64,000 bases of DNA. Source: Kordia sp965224175. Its GTDB lineage: Bacteria; Bacteroidota; Bacteroidia; Flavobacteriales; Flavobacteriaceae. The first letter of the stretch is position 1. Every line of letters starts with the position of its first letter. A program made the position numbers and the translations under genes. The notes under the pieces are model-generated. The model was given only the letters and a program-made list of their open reading frames with translations. It was not told the origin of the DNA and made no database searches. Of this stretch, positions 45,430 through 54,088 are shown one piece after another. The stretch spans positions 1,612,001 through 1,676,000 of the forward strand of contig NZ_OZ245041.1 in assembly GCF_965224175.1 (NCBI RefSeq). The letters are read 5' to 3'.

Positions 45430-45798
45430 TTGAAATGCCAAAAAGTATTTTTTATCTTTATAGAAACTAATTTAAAAATTATTGTAGTGACTCTATTAAC
45501 GCTTTTTTCTTCGTCTGGTCTAGAAGAATATATGCTTCCTTGCTATACAAAACAGTACTTTGGCATTGACTGTTTTGGTTGTGGTATTCAGCGTTCGCTG
45601 GCGTTAATTTTACAAGGTGAATTTGTGGAAGCCTTTAAAATGTATCCTGCAATTTATACACTAATACTACTTTTTGGAGTTATCGGTGTGAATATTTTTT
45701 ATAAATTTAATTATGCACAGCGACTTATTCGTGATTTAGCAATTATCAGTTTTGTTATTATTGCGATCAATTTTATTATTAAACATGTAATTAATTAA
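45430..45798 (+). CDS. DUF2752 family membrane protein
   Basis: 122 residues, TTG start. Contains the family motif LPCYTKQYFGIDCFGCGIQRS followed by two transmembrane helices. DUF2752 proteins are small membrane proteins of unknown function with conserved cysteines in the CPGCG-like motif. It is followed after 19 bases by the CCC-motif gene. Confidence 0.8.
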   Translation: MKCQKVFFIFIETNLKIIVVTLLTLFSSSGLEEYMLPCYTKQYFGIDCFGCGIQRSLALILQGEFVEAFKMYPAIYTLILLFGVIGVNIFYKFNYAQRLIRDLAIISFVIIAINFIIKHVIN

Positions 45799-45817
45799 CT
45801 AACTAAATTATATAAAT

Positions 45818-46147
45818 ATGAATTCTAGAAAATTACCTAATGCAACGCTAATTGTCGTCCTAGGAGCTTTGTCTATTGTAGGTTGTTGTTTTTATAACAT
45901 CGGACTTATTTTAGGGCTTGTTGCTATCTTTTTTGCAATGAAAGACACAAAAATATACCGAGAAAACCCTGATGGTTACGATAACTTCTCTACGGTTAAT
46001 ACTGGAAAAATATTAGCTATCATTGGAGTTGTAATTAACCTAATTACTTTGTTATTCTTTATTTGGGCTTTAACTACTTTTGGTTGGGAAGCACTTCAAG
46101 ATCAAGAAGAATTACAAAGATTAATTCAAGAACGTTACGGTCAATAA
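45818..46147 (+). CDS. CCC-motif (DUF4190-like) membrane protein
   Basis: 109 residues with two transmembrane regions. The SIVGCCFYNIGLILGLVAI segment and the AMKDTKIYRENP loop match the small Bacteroidota family called 'CCC motif membrane protein'. Often paired with a DUF2752 gene, as here. Function unknown. Confidence 0.8.
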   Translation: MNSRKLPNATLIVVLGALSIVGCCFYNIGLILGLVAIFFAMKDTKIYRENPDGYDNFSTVNTGKILAIIGVVINLITLLFFIWALTTFGWEALQDQEELQRLIQERYGQ

Positions 46148-46167
46148 TCAACTTTGACTATCATTAT

Positions 46168-46204
46168 AAAAAAGCGGATACACTAAAAATGTATCCGCTT
46201 TTTT
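46168..46204 (+). terminator. terminator of the DUF2752/CCC-motif pair
   Basis: AAAAAAGCGGATACA-ctaaaaa-TGTATCCGCTTTTTT, a 15-bp perfect stem. It also sits downstream of the minus-strand gene at 46229 and may serve both. Confidence 0.92.
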
Positions 46205-46228
46205 ATGTTATTATTTTGTAATCTACGA

Positions 46229-46699
46229 CTACGTTGCTGCAACGATTCCGCCTATAATGGCAAAACCAAATATCAACACATAAATCCCAATAATGACTAA
46301 CATTGTGATTCCTATAAACTTAAAAAATGATTTTAAGTTAGCGAATGCAGCTGTTAAATCTTCAGTATTTTTTTCGATTAGTGCCGCTTTCATTTTTCTT
46401 GAAAATTTATATAAATAAAATACAGGAAAAAAGTAAAGTACTGCCATCAATAAATATATCAATCCAACAAATGCTAATGGAATTCCTTCTCGTTCAAACG
46501 GATTGGAAGCATTATTAAATGCTGAAGACATTACTACGATGAGTACTGAAAACAAAACGAATAATCCAACAAGAATAAATCCTACGATTGAGAGCATAAA
46601 TGCCCATTTTGCAGTTTCCCGCAAGTACTTTTTTGAAATTTCGTTTAATCGTAATTCGAAATTATCGAATACTGAATTGTCTTCTTGTCGTATTGGCAC
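46229..46699 (-). CDS. membrane protein downstream of rocD
   Basis: 156 residues with three to four transmembrane helices and a short cytosolic N-terminus. GTG start at 46699 overlaps the rocD stop codon (TAGTG), so translation is coupled to rocD. No family is confidently recognised; the layout resembles DUF5362-type proteins. Its link to ornithine metabolism is only by position. Confidence 0.6.
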   Translation of the reverse strand: MPIRQEDNSVFDNFELRLNEISKKYLRETAKWAFMLSIVGFILVGLFVLFSVLIVVMSSAFNNASNPFEREGIPLAFVGLIYLLMAVLYFFPVFYLYKFSRKMKAALIEKNTEDLTAAFANLKSFFKFIGITMLVIIGIYVLIFGFAIIGGIVAAT

Positions 46700-47976
46700 T
46701 ATTCAAATTCTTTTAATGTTTTTGTAATGATAGCAACACATTCTAGTAACTGCTCTTTTGTCATGACTAATGGTGGAGCAAAACGAATGATGTTTCCATG
46801 TGTTGGTTTTGCTAATAATCCATTGTTTTTTAAAGCTACACAAATATTCCAAGCCGTATCACTGTTTTCGTCATCATTGATTACGATTGCATTCAATAAT
46901 CCTTTTCCTCTTACAAGGTTTACAATACTACTTGTTTCAATATATTTGTTTAATTCACTTCTAAAAAGTTCTCCTAATTGGAATGCGTTTTCTGCTAATT
47001 TTTCATCAGTTACTACTTCCAAAGCTGCCATTGCTACAGCTGCTGCTACTGGATTTCCTCCAAAAGTTGATCCGTGATTTCCAGGACGAATAACGCTCAT
47101 TATATCATCATTAGCCAATACTGCAGATACAGGATAAGCTCCTCCAGATAATGCTTTTCCTAAGATTAAGATATCTGGTTTTACTTCAGGCGTATCGCTA
47201 CAATTTTTCTTCTCACAAGAACAATTTCCACAAGTAGCTAATAATCTTCCTGTACGTGCAATTCCTGTTTGTACCTCATCTGCAATAAACAATACATTGT
47301 GTTTTTCACATAATGCCTTTGCTTTTGCTAAATATCCTTCTGATGGCACATAAACTCCAGCTTCACCTTGAATTGGTTCTACCATGAATCCACCAACGTT
47401 TGGATTATTTGTTAACGCTTCTTCTAATGCTTCAATATTATCGTAAGCAATTTTGATAAATCCATCTGTATACGGTCCAAAGTTTTTACGTGCTACAGGA
47501 TCATTTGAAAAAGAAATAATTGTCGTTGTTCTTCCGTGGAAGTTGTTTTCACATACAATAATTTCTGCTTCATTTTCTGCGATTCCTTTTTTCTCGTACG
47601 CCCATTTTCTACAGATTTTCAGAGCAGTTTCTACCGCTTCAGCTCCTGTATTCATTGGCAATAATTTGTCAAAGTTAAAATACTCTGATGCAAATTTTTC
47701 ATAACGTCCTAACATGTCATTGTAAAATGCACGAGACGTTAATGTAAGTGTTTGTGCTTGAGACACCATCGCATTCACAATTTTTGGATGACAATGTCCT
47801 TGGTTTACTGCTGAGTATGCAGAAAGAAAATCGTAATATTTTACGCCTTCTACGTCCCAAACATGTACGCCTTCTCCTCTACTCAAAACCACTGGAAGTG
47901 GATGATAGTTGTGCGCTCCATACTTGTCTTCTAATTCAATTGCTTGCTGAGATGTTAATTGTTCTAAAACAGCCAT
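46699..47976 (-). CDS. rocD: ornithine aminotransferase
   Basis: 425 residues, class III PLP aminotransferase. Converts ornithine and 2-oxoglutarate to glutamate semialdehyde and glutamate in arginine breakdown. PLP Lys274 in LGKALSGG; substrate region GAEAVETALK. It contains a four-cysteine insertion (CGNCSCEKKNC, about 255-266) usual in Bacteroidota homologues and of unknown role, perhaps metal binding. Confidence 0.95.
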   Translation of the reverse strand: MAVLEQLTSQQAIELEDKYGAHNYHPLPVVLSRGEGVHVWDVEGVKYYDFLSAYSAVNQGHCHPKIVNAMVSQAQTLTLTSRAFYNDMLGRYEKFASEYFNFDKLLPMNTGAEAVETALKICRKWAYEKKGIAENEAEIIVCENNFHGRTTTIISFSNDPVARKNFGPYTDGFIKIAYDNIEALEEALTNNPNVGGFMVEPIQGEAGVYVPSEGYLAKAKALCEKHNVLFIADEVQTGIARTGRLLATCGNCSCEKKNCSDTPEVKPDILILGKALSGGAYPVSAVLANDDIMSVIRPGNHGSTFGGNPVAAAVAMAALEVVTDEKLAENAFQLGELFRSELNKYIETSSIVNLVRGKGLLNAIVINDDENSDTAWNICVALKNNGLLAKPTHGNIIRFAPPLVMTKEQLLECVAIITKTLKEFE

Positions 47977-48241
47977 TTTAATAAAGTTTTAAATGATACA
48001 TAAAATAACCATTCCTACTCTACCTTTATCCTTTCGAGGAATCGAAAATTCAGCGTGGGAGAGAAATCATCCCTAGAGACTTGCAAAATACTAAATATTA
48101 AATTTGAATTAAAATTTATTGTATTCGATTTTAAACAACTGGCTTATTTATAGCTTTTCTTAATACAATCCTTGTGGGTTTATCAATTTGTTTTCATTCC
48201 TTTGAAAGGATTCATTATCAACCAAATCTACTACTTATAAC

Positions 48242-48625
48242 TCACTCTGATATTTTAGACGACAATGATGACACTTGCAATTCTAATCGTTTCATTTCAC
48301 GTAAAATGGCACGTTTATCCATTTGCATCCAGGCATATAATTTGATCATTGACATAAACATTGCACAAATTACAATCCCCAATCCCCATTGTATAAGTTC
48401 GTTTGTTTCTGTCACGTTAAAAAACTGAATAAAGCAATATATCATGAATCCGAAAACTCCTAAATTGACAATGTTCATAATAACAGCTAACCAGCCTAGT
48501 TTTCCTTTAAAAATACTTCCGATAGATCCTAAAAGACCTTGTTCATCTAATTCTTCATAAAACTTTGCTTCTTCTTGCGTAAGTGTTTCTTTTATTAATG
48601 TATCTATATCTTCCATTGTACTCAT
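48242..48625 (-). CDS. DUF6768-like membrane protein
   Basis: 127 residues. MEDIDTLIKETLTQEEAKFYEELDEQ and FKGKLGWLAVIMNI match a small family often found directly after ECF sigma factors in Bacteroidota. Two transmembrane helices (about 44-66 and 80-100) and a C-terminal coiled coil. Starts 5 bases after the sigma gene, so it may act as its membrane-bound regulator; that is inference. Confidence 0.7.
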   Translation of the reverse strand: MSTMEDIDTLIKETLTQEEAKFYEELDEQGLLGSIGSIFKGKLGWLAVIMNIVNLGVFGFMIYCFIQFFNVTETNELIQWGLGIVICAMFMSMIKLYAWMQMDKRAILREMKRLELQVSSLSSKISE

Positions 48626-48630
48626 AATTT

Positions 48631-49182
48631 CTATTTTTTTAATTGTTTTTTTAATTGTTTTTTTAATTGTTCTCTAGCATGATATAAGCGTGATTTTGCA
48701 GTTCCAACTGATATTTCTAAAATTCGAGCAATGTCTTTTAAAGAATATTCATGTACATAAAACAATCGGACGATTTGTTGTTGATTTGTCGATAGTTCTT
48801 GTATGGCAACTTTTAATTTTTGCTTTACCAGCGATGTGTCTGTTGATGGAATATCACGTATGGATTTGGTGACTTTGTAATCGTTTGTTTGTTGTTTTTG
48901 TTTTGATATTGAACGTGTCCAATCGATAGATTTTCGATGTACAATACGCAATGCCCAACTTTTGAATCGCTGTGGATTTTGTAACGTATCTACTTTATCA
49001 ATAATCAAACTCCAACTGTCTTGTGCAATGTCTTTAGCTACTTCTGCATCTTTGACAATCCAATATGCGTGATTACAAAATGTTTTGTGAAAACGCTTTA
49101 CCAAAATTGCCAAGGCTTTTTGATTACCTTTTGTGTATTGCGCTACCAATTCACCATCCGTTATGTGATTTTTTTTATGCAT
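48631..49182 (-). CDS. ECF-type RNA polymerase sigma factor (second)
   Basis: 183 residues. Region 2 (LVKRFHKTFCNHAYWIVKD, AKDIAQDSWSLIIDK) and region 4 (LSTNQQQIVRLFYVHEYSLKDIARILEISVGTAKSRLYHAREQLKK) are complete. The C-terminus is extended by a QLKK triplet encoded by three perfect 12-bp repeats. It probably controls the DUF6768 gene that follows and other envelope genes. Confidence 0.9.
   Translation of the reverse strand: MHKKNHITDGELVAQYTKGNQKALAILVKRFHKTFCNHAYWIVKDAEVAKDIAQDSWSLIIDKVDTLQNPQRFKSWALRIVHRKSIDWTRSISKQKQQTNDYKVTKSIRDIPSTDTSLVKQKLKVAIQELSTNQQQIVRLFYVHEYSLKDIARILEISVGTAKSRLYHAREQLKKQLKKQLKK
48634..48669 (-). repeat. three perfect 12-bp repeats at the sigma factor 3' end
   Basis: TTTTTTTAATTG on the plus strand, three times in a row, coding for QLKK-QLKK-QLKK just before the stop. 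Copy-number change would lengthen or shorten the basic tail in steps of four residues. Confidence 0.9.
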
Positions 49183-49286
49183 AAAAAACTTCCGTCTGTA
49201 TTAATGACGCAAAAAAGTAGTAAAGGTTCATTTTCTTCTGAAGATTTTATTCTTTTTTAAAGATACTGAATGTGTTTTAAAGTTTT

Positions 49287-49310
49287 GGGGTTTGGGTTTT
49301 GGGGTTTGGG
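49287..49310 (+). repeat. telomere-like G-run repeat, potential G-quadruplex
   Basis: Four G-runs (GGGG-TTT-GGG-TTTT-GGGG-TTT-GGG) with loops of 3-4 T. It lies 105 bases upstream of the sigma factor start, in the gap before the aceA terminator. Confidence 0.7.
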
Positions 49311-49358
49311 TTAAGGTATTTTTTAGTATTGAATATTTCTGCTTTTTAATAAAAAAAC

Positions 49359-49396
49359 AAAACCGCTTCACTATAGACTGTGAAGCGGTTTTTTCG
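49359..49396 (-). terminator. aceA terminator
   Basis: AAAACCGCTTCAC-tatagact-GTGAAGCGGTTTT, a 13-bp perfect stem, with T-run, just past the aceA stop on the minus strand. Confidence 0.92.
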
Positions 49397-49420
49397 AAAA
49401 AATCAAACTAACTCTTTTAT

Positions 49421-50698
49421 CTAAAACTGAGCTACTTCGGTACTATCTTTCATTGCAACTGTGCTCGAAGCACCAGCTGTAACAGTATTTTGCACTGCAT
49501 CAAAATAGGTAGTCCCTACAAAACCTTGATGTTTTACAGCATTGAATCCTTCTTTTTGCAAAGCAAATTCTCTTTCTTGTAATTCAGAATATCCTGCCAT
49601 TCCTCTTTCTTTATATGCTTTTGACAATTCAAACATACTTGTATTTAGCGCATGAAAACCTGCTAAAGTGATGAATTGGAATTTATATCCCATTGCTGCT
49701 AATTCTTCTCTGAATGTTTCCATTTCAGCAACACTTAATTTTGCTGCCCAATTGAATGATGGAGAACAGTTGTAGGCTAGCATTTTACCTGGATATTGTG
49801 CATGAATGGCTTCTGCAAATTCACGTGCATAGTCTAAATCTGGATTGGAAGTTTCCATCCAAACTAAATCTGCATATGGCGCATAACTTAAGCCGCGTGC
49901 TATTCCTTGTTTGATTCCGTTGTTTACATGGAAAAATCCTTCATGCGTACGTTCACCAGTTACAAATTCTGCATCTTTCGGATCGATATCGCTTGTTAAT
50001 AAATTGGCGGCATCAGCATCAGTACGTGCAATAATTAATGTAGGAACGCCCATTACATCTGTTGCTAAACGCGCTGCAACTAATTTATTAATCGCTTCTT
50101 GTGTTGGCACTAATACTTTCCCTCCTAAATGTCCACATTTTTTTGCAGAACTTAATTGATCTTCAAAGTGTACACCTGCAGCTCCAGCTTCAATCATTGC
50201 TTTCATTAATTCAAAAGCATTTAAATTTCCTCCAAAACCAGCTTCAGCATCCGCTACAATTGGTACTAAGTAATCTAGTTTATTTTCTGCTTCATTTACA
50301 CATTGAATTTGGTCGCGACGTAATAATGCATTGTTGATACGCTTTACTACTTGTGGAACACTATTCGCAGGATATAGTGATTGATCTGGATACATTTCGC
50401 CTGCCAAGTTTGCATCTGCAGCCACTTGCCAACCGCTTAGGTATATGGCTTCTAAACCTGCTTCTACCTCTTGTACAGCCTGATTTCCAGTTAATGCGCC
50501 TAAACCAGCCACAAAATCTTGATTGTTGAGTTTTGTCCACAATTTTTCAGCGCCTAAACGTGCAATACTGTGATCTAATTTATAAGAACCTTGCAGTTTT
50601 ACTACTTCTGCTGCAGTATACGGTCTTTCCACACCTTTCCAACGTGGATTTGTTGTCCAATCTGTTATTAATGCTTGAATTCTGTCTTGAGATTTCAT
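49421..50698 (-). CDS. aceA: isocitrate lyase
   Basis: 425 residues. First enzyme of the glyoxylate shunt: splits isocitrate to glyoxylate and succinate. Catalytic Cys188 in KKCGHLGGK, and DADAEAGFGG-type metal site (VADAEAGFGG) upstream. Located 186 bases downstream of aceB in the same direction. Lets the cell grow on acetate or fatty acids. Confidence 0.96.
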   Translation of the reverse strand: MKSQDRIQALITDWTTNPRWKGVERPYTAAEVVKLQGSYKLDHSIARLGAEKLWTKLNNQDFVAGLGALTGNQAVQEVEAGLEAIYLSGWQVAADANLAGEMYPDQSLYPANSVPQVVKRINNALLRRDQIQCVNEAENKLDYLVPIVADAEAGFGGNLNAFELMKAMIEAGAAGVHFEDQLSSAKKCGHLGGKVLVPTQEAINKLVAARLATDVMGVPTLIIARTDADAANLLTSDIDPKDAEFVTGERTHEGFFHVNNGIKQGIARGLSYAPYADLVWMETSNPDLDYAREFAEAIHAQYPGKMLAYNCSPSFNWAAKLSVAEMETFREELAAMGYKFQFITLAGFHALNTSMFELSKAYKERGMAGYSELQEREFALQKEGFNAVKHQGFVGTTYFDAVQNTVTAGASSTVAMKDSTEVAQF

Positions 50699-50772
50699 AA
50701 GTTTGTGTTATGTTATTTATTATTAATAATTAGATCCTGTTGATTGTTGCCGCAATCGCAGGATTGTTTTTC

Positions 50773-50816
50773 ATTTCGACTACGCTCAATGTGTATTTCA
50801 ACTACGTTTAATATGA
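50773..50816. repeat. tandem 22-bp imperfect repeat between aceB and aceA
   Basis: CATTTCGACTACGCTCAATG and TATTTCAACTACGTTTAATA (first 20 bases of each unit) lie end to end. This CATTTCGACTACGCTC sequence is a common dispersed repeat of Flavobacteriaceae. It sits between aceB and aceA and is probably a relic. Confidence 0.6.
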
Positions 50817-50884
50817 AAACCTGAATAAGAGAAATAACTTTATTCGTTCTTTCCTTGCAATGAGTAAAATTGAAGTGTTATTTT

Positions 50885-52483
50885 TTATATGTGTAAATAT
50901 GCTGGAAGCGTTAGAAATTCTTCAAATTCAGTCGCTGTCACCAAACGTTGAAATAGTGAGATTGCCAACTCAAATTTTGTTGCTGGTAATTTGTCTTCGC
51001 CTATTTCTGTGATGATTTTTTCGATTTCATCATCAAAAATATCTCTAAACAAAGTTTCTGTAAATTGTCTTCCGTCTTCTAAAGTGACTTCGTTTTTTAA
51101 CCATTGCCAAACTTGTGTACGAGAGATTTCTGCAGTAGCGGCATCTTCCATCAAATTGTATAAAGCCACTGCTCCGTAACCGTGTAACCAAGCTTCTATA
51201 TATAAAATTCCGACATTGATATTTTTACGAATTCCTTGTTCTGTAACAGTTCCTTTTGGTAGCGCTACCAAGTCTTTTTCTGTAATATTGATATCATTTC
51301 TGGTAACATGTAATTGATTTTGAGTTTTCATGTGTGTATTAAACTCTTTCATCGCAACTTCTACTAATGCTGGATGTGCAACCCAAGTTCCGTCATGTCC
51401 ATTTTTGACTTCACGCTCTTTGTCTTTGCGTACTTTTTCTAATGCTGCATCGTTTGCGTGTTTGTTATTTTTGATAGGAATCTGTGCTGCCATTCCGCCA
51501 ATTGCTAAAATTCCTCGTTTATGGCAACGTTGAATGACTAATTTTGAATACGCATCCATAAAAGGCGTTGTCATAGTCACTTGATCTCTATTAGGAACGA
51601 CGAAGTTTGGATGATTCCTGAATTTTTTAATGTATGAGAAAATATAATCCCAACGTCCGCAATTGAGTCCTACAATATGCTCTTTGAGTTCGTAAATGAT
51701 TTCATCCAATTGAAAACTAGCTGTAATTGTTTCTACCAATACAGTTGCTTTGAACGTTCCTGTTGGAATATTGAGGTATTTTTGAGCAAATTCAAATACT
51801 TCATTCCACCAACGCGCTTCTAAATAGTGTTCTAACTTCGGTAAATAGAAATAAGGTGCTGTATTATTTTCTAACATAACTTTTGTGTTATGAAATACGT
51901 ACAAACCAAAGTCAACCAAACTTCCTGAGGTTTCTTCACCTTCAATGAGTATATGTCTTTCGTTAAGATGCAAACCTCTTGGACGTACCAATAAAACGGC
52001 TATTTCATCTTTTAATTCGTAAGATTTGTTGCGTTTTGCATCATGTAATGAGATCGTTTTTTTATTGGCATCTAATAGATTTTGTTGCCCTTCAATGGTA
52101 TTTTTCCAGGTTGGAGCATTGCTATCTTCTAAATCTGCCATGAACGTTTTGGCTCCAGAATTCAGCGCATTGATAATCATTTTTCGATCTACTGGACCTG
52201 TGATTTCAACGCGTCTGTCTTGTAAGTCATGAGGAATTGTGTTCGCTTTCCATTCGCTCTCTCGGATTGTTTTGGTTTCTCTTGGAAACTCTGGAAACTT
52301 TCCTTTATCAAACATATCCTGTTGTAATTTCCGCCTTTCAAGTAATTCCAACCGTTTTTTATTAAACTTTTCATGTAATGTTGTTAAAAACACTAACGCT
52401 TCATCTGTTAAGATTTCTGGATAGTAGTTTTTCACTTCTCTAGCGAACTGAATTTTAGACTGTTTTAATAAAGTATCTTCCAT
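50885..52483 (-). CDS. aceB: malate synthase A
   Basis: 532 residues. Condenses glyoxylate and acetyl-CoA to malate, completing the glyoxylate shunt. Conserved TIM-barrel blocks: LVRPRGLHLNERH, GLNCGRWDYIFSYIK and VGILYIEAWLHGYG. Active-site Arg and catalytic Asp segments are intact. Divergent from the regulator at 52601, with the palindromic operator between. Confidence 0.96.
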   Translation of the reverse strand: MEDTLLKQSKIQFAREVKNYYPEILTDEALVFLTTLHEKFNKKRLELLERRKLQQDMFDKGKFPEFPRETKTIRESEWKANTIPHDLQDRRVEITGPVDRKMIINALNSGAKTFMADLEDSNAPTWKNTIEGQQNLLDANKKTISLHDAKRNKSYELKDEIAVLLVRPRGLHLNERHILIEGEETSGSLVDFGLYVFHNTKVMLENNTAPYFYLPKLEHYLEARWWNEVFEFAQKYLNIPTGTFKATVLVETITASFQLDEIIYELKEHIVGLNCGRWDYIFSYIKKFRNHPNFVVPNRDQVTMTTPFMDAYSKLVIQRCHKRGILAIGGMAAQIPIKNNKHANDAALEKVRKDKEREVKNGHDGTWVAHPALVEVAMKEFNTHMKTQNQLHVTRNDINITEKDLVALPKGTVTEQGIRKNINVGILYIEAWLHGYGAVALYNLMEDAATAEISRTQVWQWLKNEVTLEDGRQFTETLFRDIFDDEIEKIITEIGEDKLPATKFELAISLFQRLVTATEFEEFLTLPAYLHI

Positions 52484-52524
52484 GACTAATTATTTTGATG
52501 CAACAATATTAAAACATTTTTTTC

Positions 52525-52548
52525 AATTTAGCGAACGTTCGCTAAATT
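52525..52548. promoter_or_regulatory. perfect 24-bp palindromic operator between aceB and its regulator
   Basis: AATTTAGCGAAC followed by its exact reverse complement GTTCGCTAAATT. A degenerate further half-site GTTCGCAAATT occurs at 52573-52583, just before the regulator's -7 box. The GCGAAC/GTTCGC core resembles binding sites of RamB-type regulators. Probably bound by the product of the adjacent gene. Confidence 0.75.
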
Positions 52549-52587
52549 ATTTTTATCCGCTAAAAAGTGTTAGTTCGCAAATTATAC

Positions 52588-52595
52588 TATCTTTG
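52588..52595 (+). promoter_or_regulatory. -7 box of the glyoxylate-shunt regulator
   Basis: TATCTTTG, a TAnnTTTG match, only 5 bases before the ATG at 52601. The transcript would be leaderless or nearly so. Confidence 0.6.
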
Positions 52596-52600
52596 TTTTC

Positions 52601-54076
52601 ATGGAAGAAGAATACATCAAACTTATTTTTGGATTAAAATTGAAACAAATACGTACAGAGAAAAATCTGTCGTTGTTTGGCTTATCGAAGCTTTCAGGAT
52701 TGTCAAAATCGTATTTGAATGAGATTGAGAAAGGGAAAAAATTCCCAAAAACAGATAAGATTGTATTGCTTTCAGAAAAGTTAGATGTTCCGTATGATCA
52801 TTTGGTTTCTTTGAAGTTAGACAAGAATTTAGCGCCTGTTGGTGAAATTTTACAGTCTAAGATTTTAAAAGAAATCCCTTTAGAACTATTTGGAATTCAA
52901 GAAAGTACACTTATTGACATTGTTGCTAATGCGCCTACAAAGGTGAATGCTTTTATTAGCACTATTATAGAGATTGCGCAACATTACAGCTTTAGTAGAG
53001 AAAGTTTTTATTTGGCTTCTGTTCGTTCATTTCAAGAGGCAAATAATAATTATTTTGACGATTTGGAACAAAGTGTTTTGAAGTTTTCTAAAACGTATCA
53101 GGTTGATTTGAATGCTATGATTTCTTCACAAGAATTGTCTGCGATTTTGGAGGAAGAGTTTGAGTATACAATTCATAATGAAGAGTTGACAAAGTATCAA
53201 GAACTAGGGAATTTGCGTTCTATTTTTGTTCCAAAGACTAAAACTTTACTACTTGCCAATCAAATTGACGAAGCACAACGTGCCTTTATTTACGCAAAAG
53301 AATTGGCGTATAATTTTTTAGATATTAAAGATAGATTGTATACTTTTTCCTGGATTAAGTTTGATAATTTTGATCAGGTTTTGAATAATTTTTACGCTTC
53401 TTATTTTGCAGGCGCGTTAATGATTCCAAGAGTCTCTTTATCTGATGAGTTGAAAACATTGTTTAGCCATGAGACCTTTCAAACAAAAGCATATTTACAA
53501 TTGATGGCTCGTTTTAATGCTTCCCCAGAATCATTTTATCAACGTTTGACCAATATTTTACCAAAGGATTTTAATATTCAGAATTTATTTTTTTTACGAT
53601 TTACACATAAACTCGGCACAGATACATTTCACTTAAAAAAGGAATTACATTTATCACATCAACATTCGCCACATGCCAACGAGATGAATGAACATTATTG
53701 TCGTCGTTGGGTTTCTTTGAATGTCTTAGAAACATTGAGTAAAAGTGATCAAGAACATGTGTTTGATATGCAAATTTCTCATTATACTGAAGATAATATG
53801 CGCTATTTGGTACTTTCATCAGCGACTAAAGATCCTTTTAAAAAAGATCATTATCGAAGTATTAGTGTCGGTTTGCTAATTAATAAGCAACTGAAACGAA
53901 AGATTTCCTTTTTAGATGATCCAGCAATTAAAACGAAAGAAGTTGGTGTTACTTGCGAACGTTGTCCTATTTCAGATTGTAGTTTACGAAAAGCAGCGCC
54001 AATTATTTTAGAAAAACAGAAACGATATCATAAGACAGCTACAGTTGTAGAAGAACTGATGAAAAAGTTTAGTTAA
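52601..54076 (+). CDS. RamB/ScfR-type transcriptional regulator of the glyoxylate shunt
   Basis: 491 residues. N-terminal XRE helix-turn-helix (9-65, FGLKLKQIRTEKNLSLFGLSKLSG). A central DUF955-like region without an HExxH motif follows, then the C-terminal domain with CERCPISDCSLRKAAP (about 447-462), the CxxC cluster typical of the short-chain-acyl-responsive RamB/ScfR/PrpC family. These control acetate and propionate metabolism in other bacteria. Divergence from aceB/aceA strongly suggests it regulates them. Confidence 0.88.
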   Translation: MEEEYIKLIFGLKLKQIRTEKNLSLFGLSKLSGLSKSYLNEIEKGKKFPKTDKIVLLSEKLDVPYDHLVSLKLDKNLAPVGEILQSKILKEIPLELFGIQESTLIDIVANAPTKVNAFISTIIEIAQHYSFSRESFYLASVRSFQEANNNYFDDLEQSVLKFSKTYQVDLNAMISSQELSAILEEEFEYTIHNEELTKYQELGNLRSIFVPKTKTLLLANQIDEAQRAFIYAKELAYNFLDIKDRLYTFSWIKFDNFDQVLNNFYASYFAGALMIPRVSLSDELKTLFSHETFQTKAYLQLMARFNASPESFYQRLTNILPKDFNIQNLFFLRFTHKLGTDTFHLKKELHLSHQHSPHANEMNEHYCRRWVSLNVLETLSKSDQEHVFDMQISHYTEDNMRYLVLSSATKDPFKKDHYRSISVGLLINKQLKRKISFLDDPAIKTKEVGVTCERCPISDCSLRKAAPIILEKQKRYHKTATVVEELMKKFS

Positions 54077-54088
54077 ACAACTGAATTT

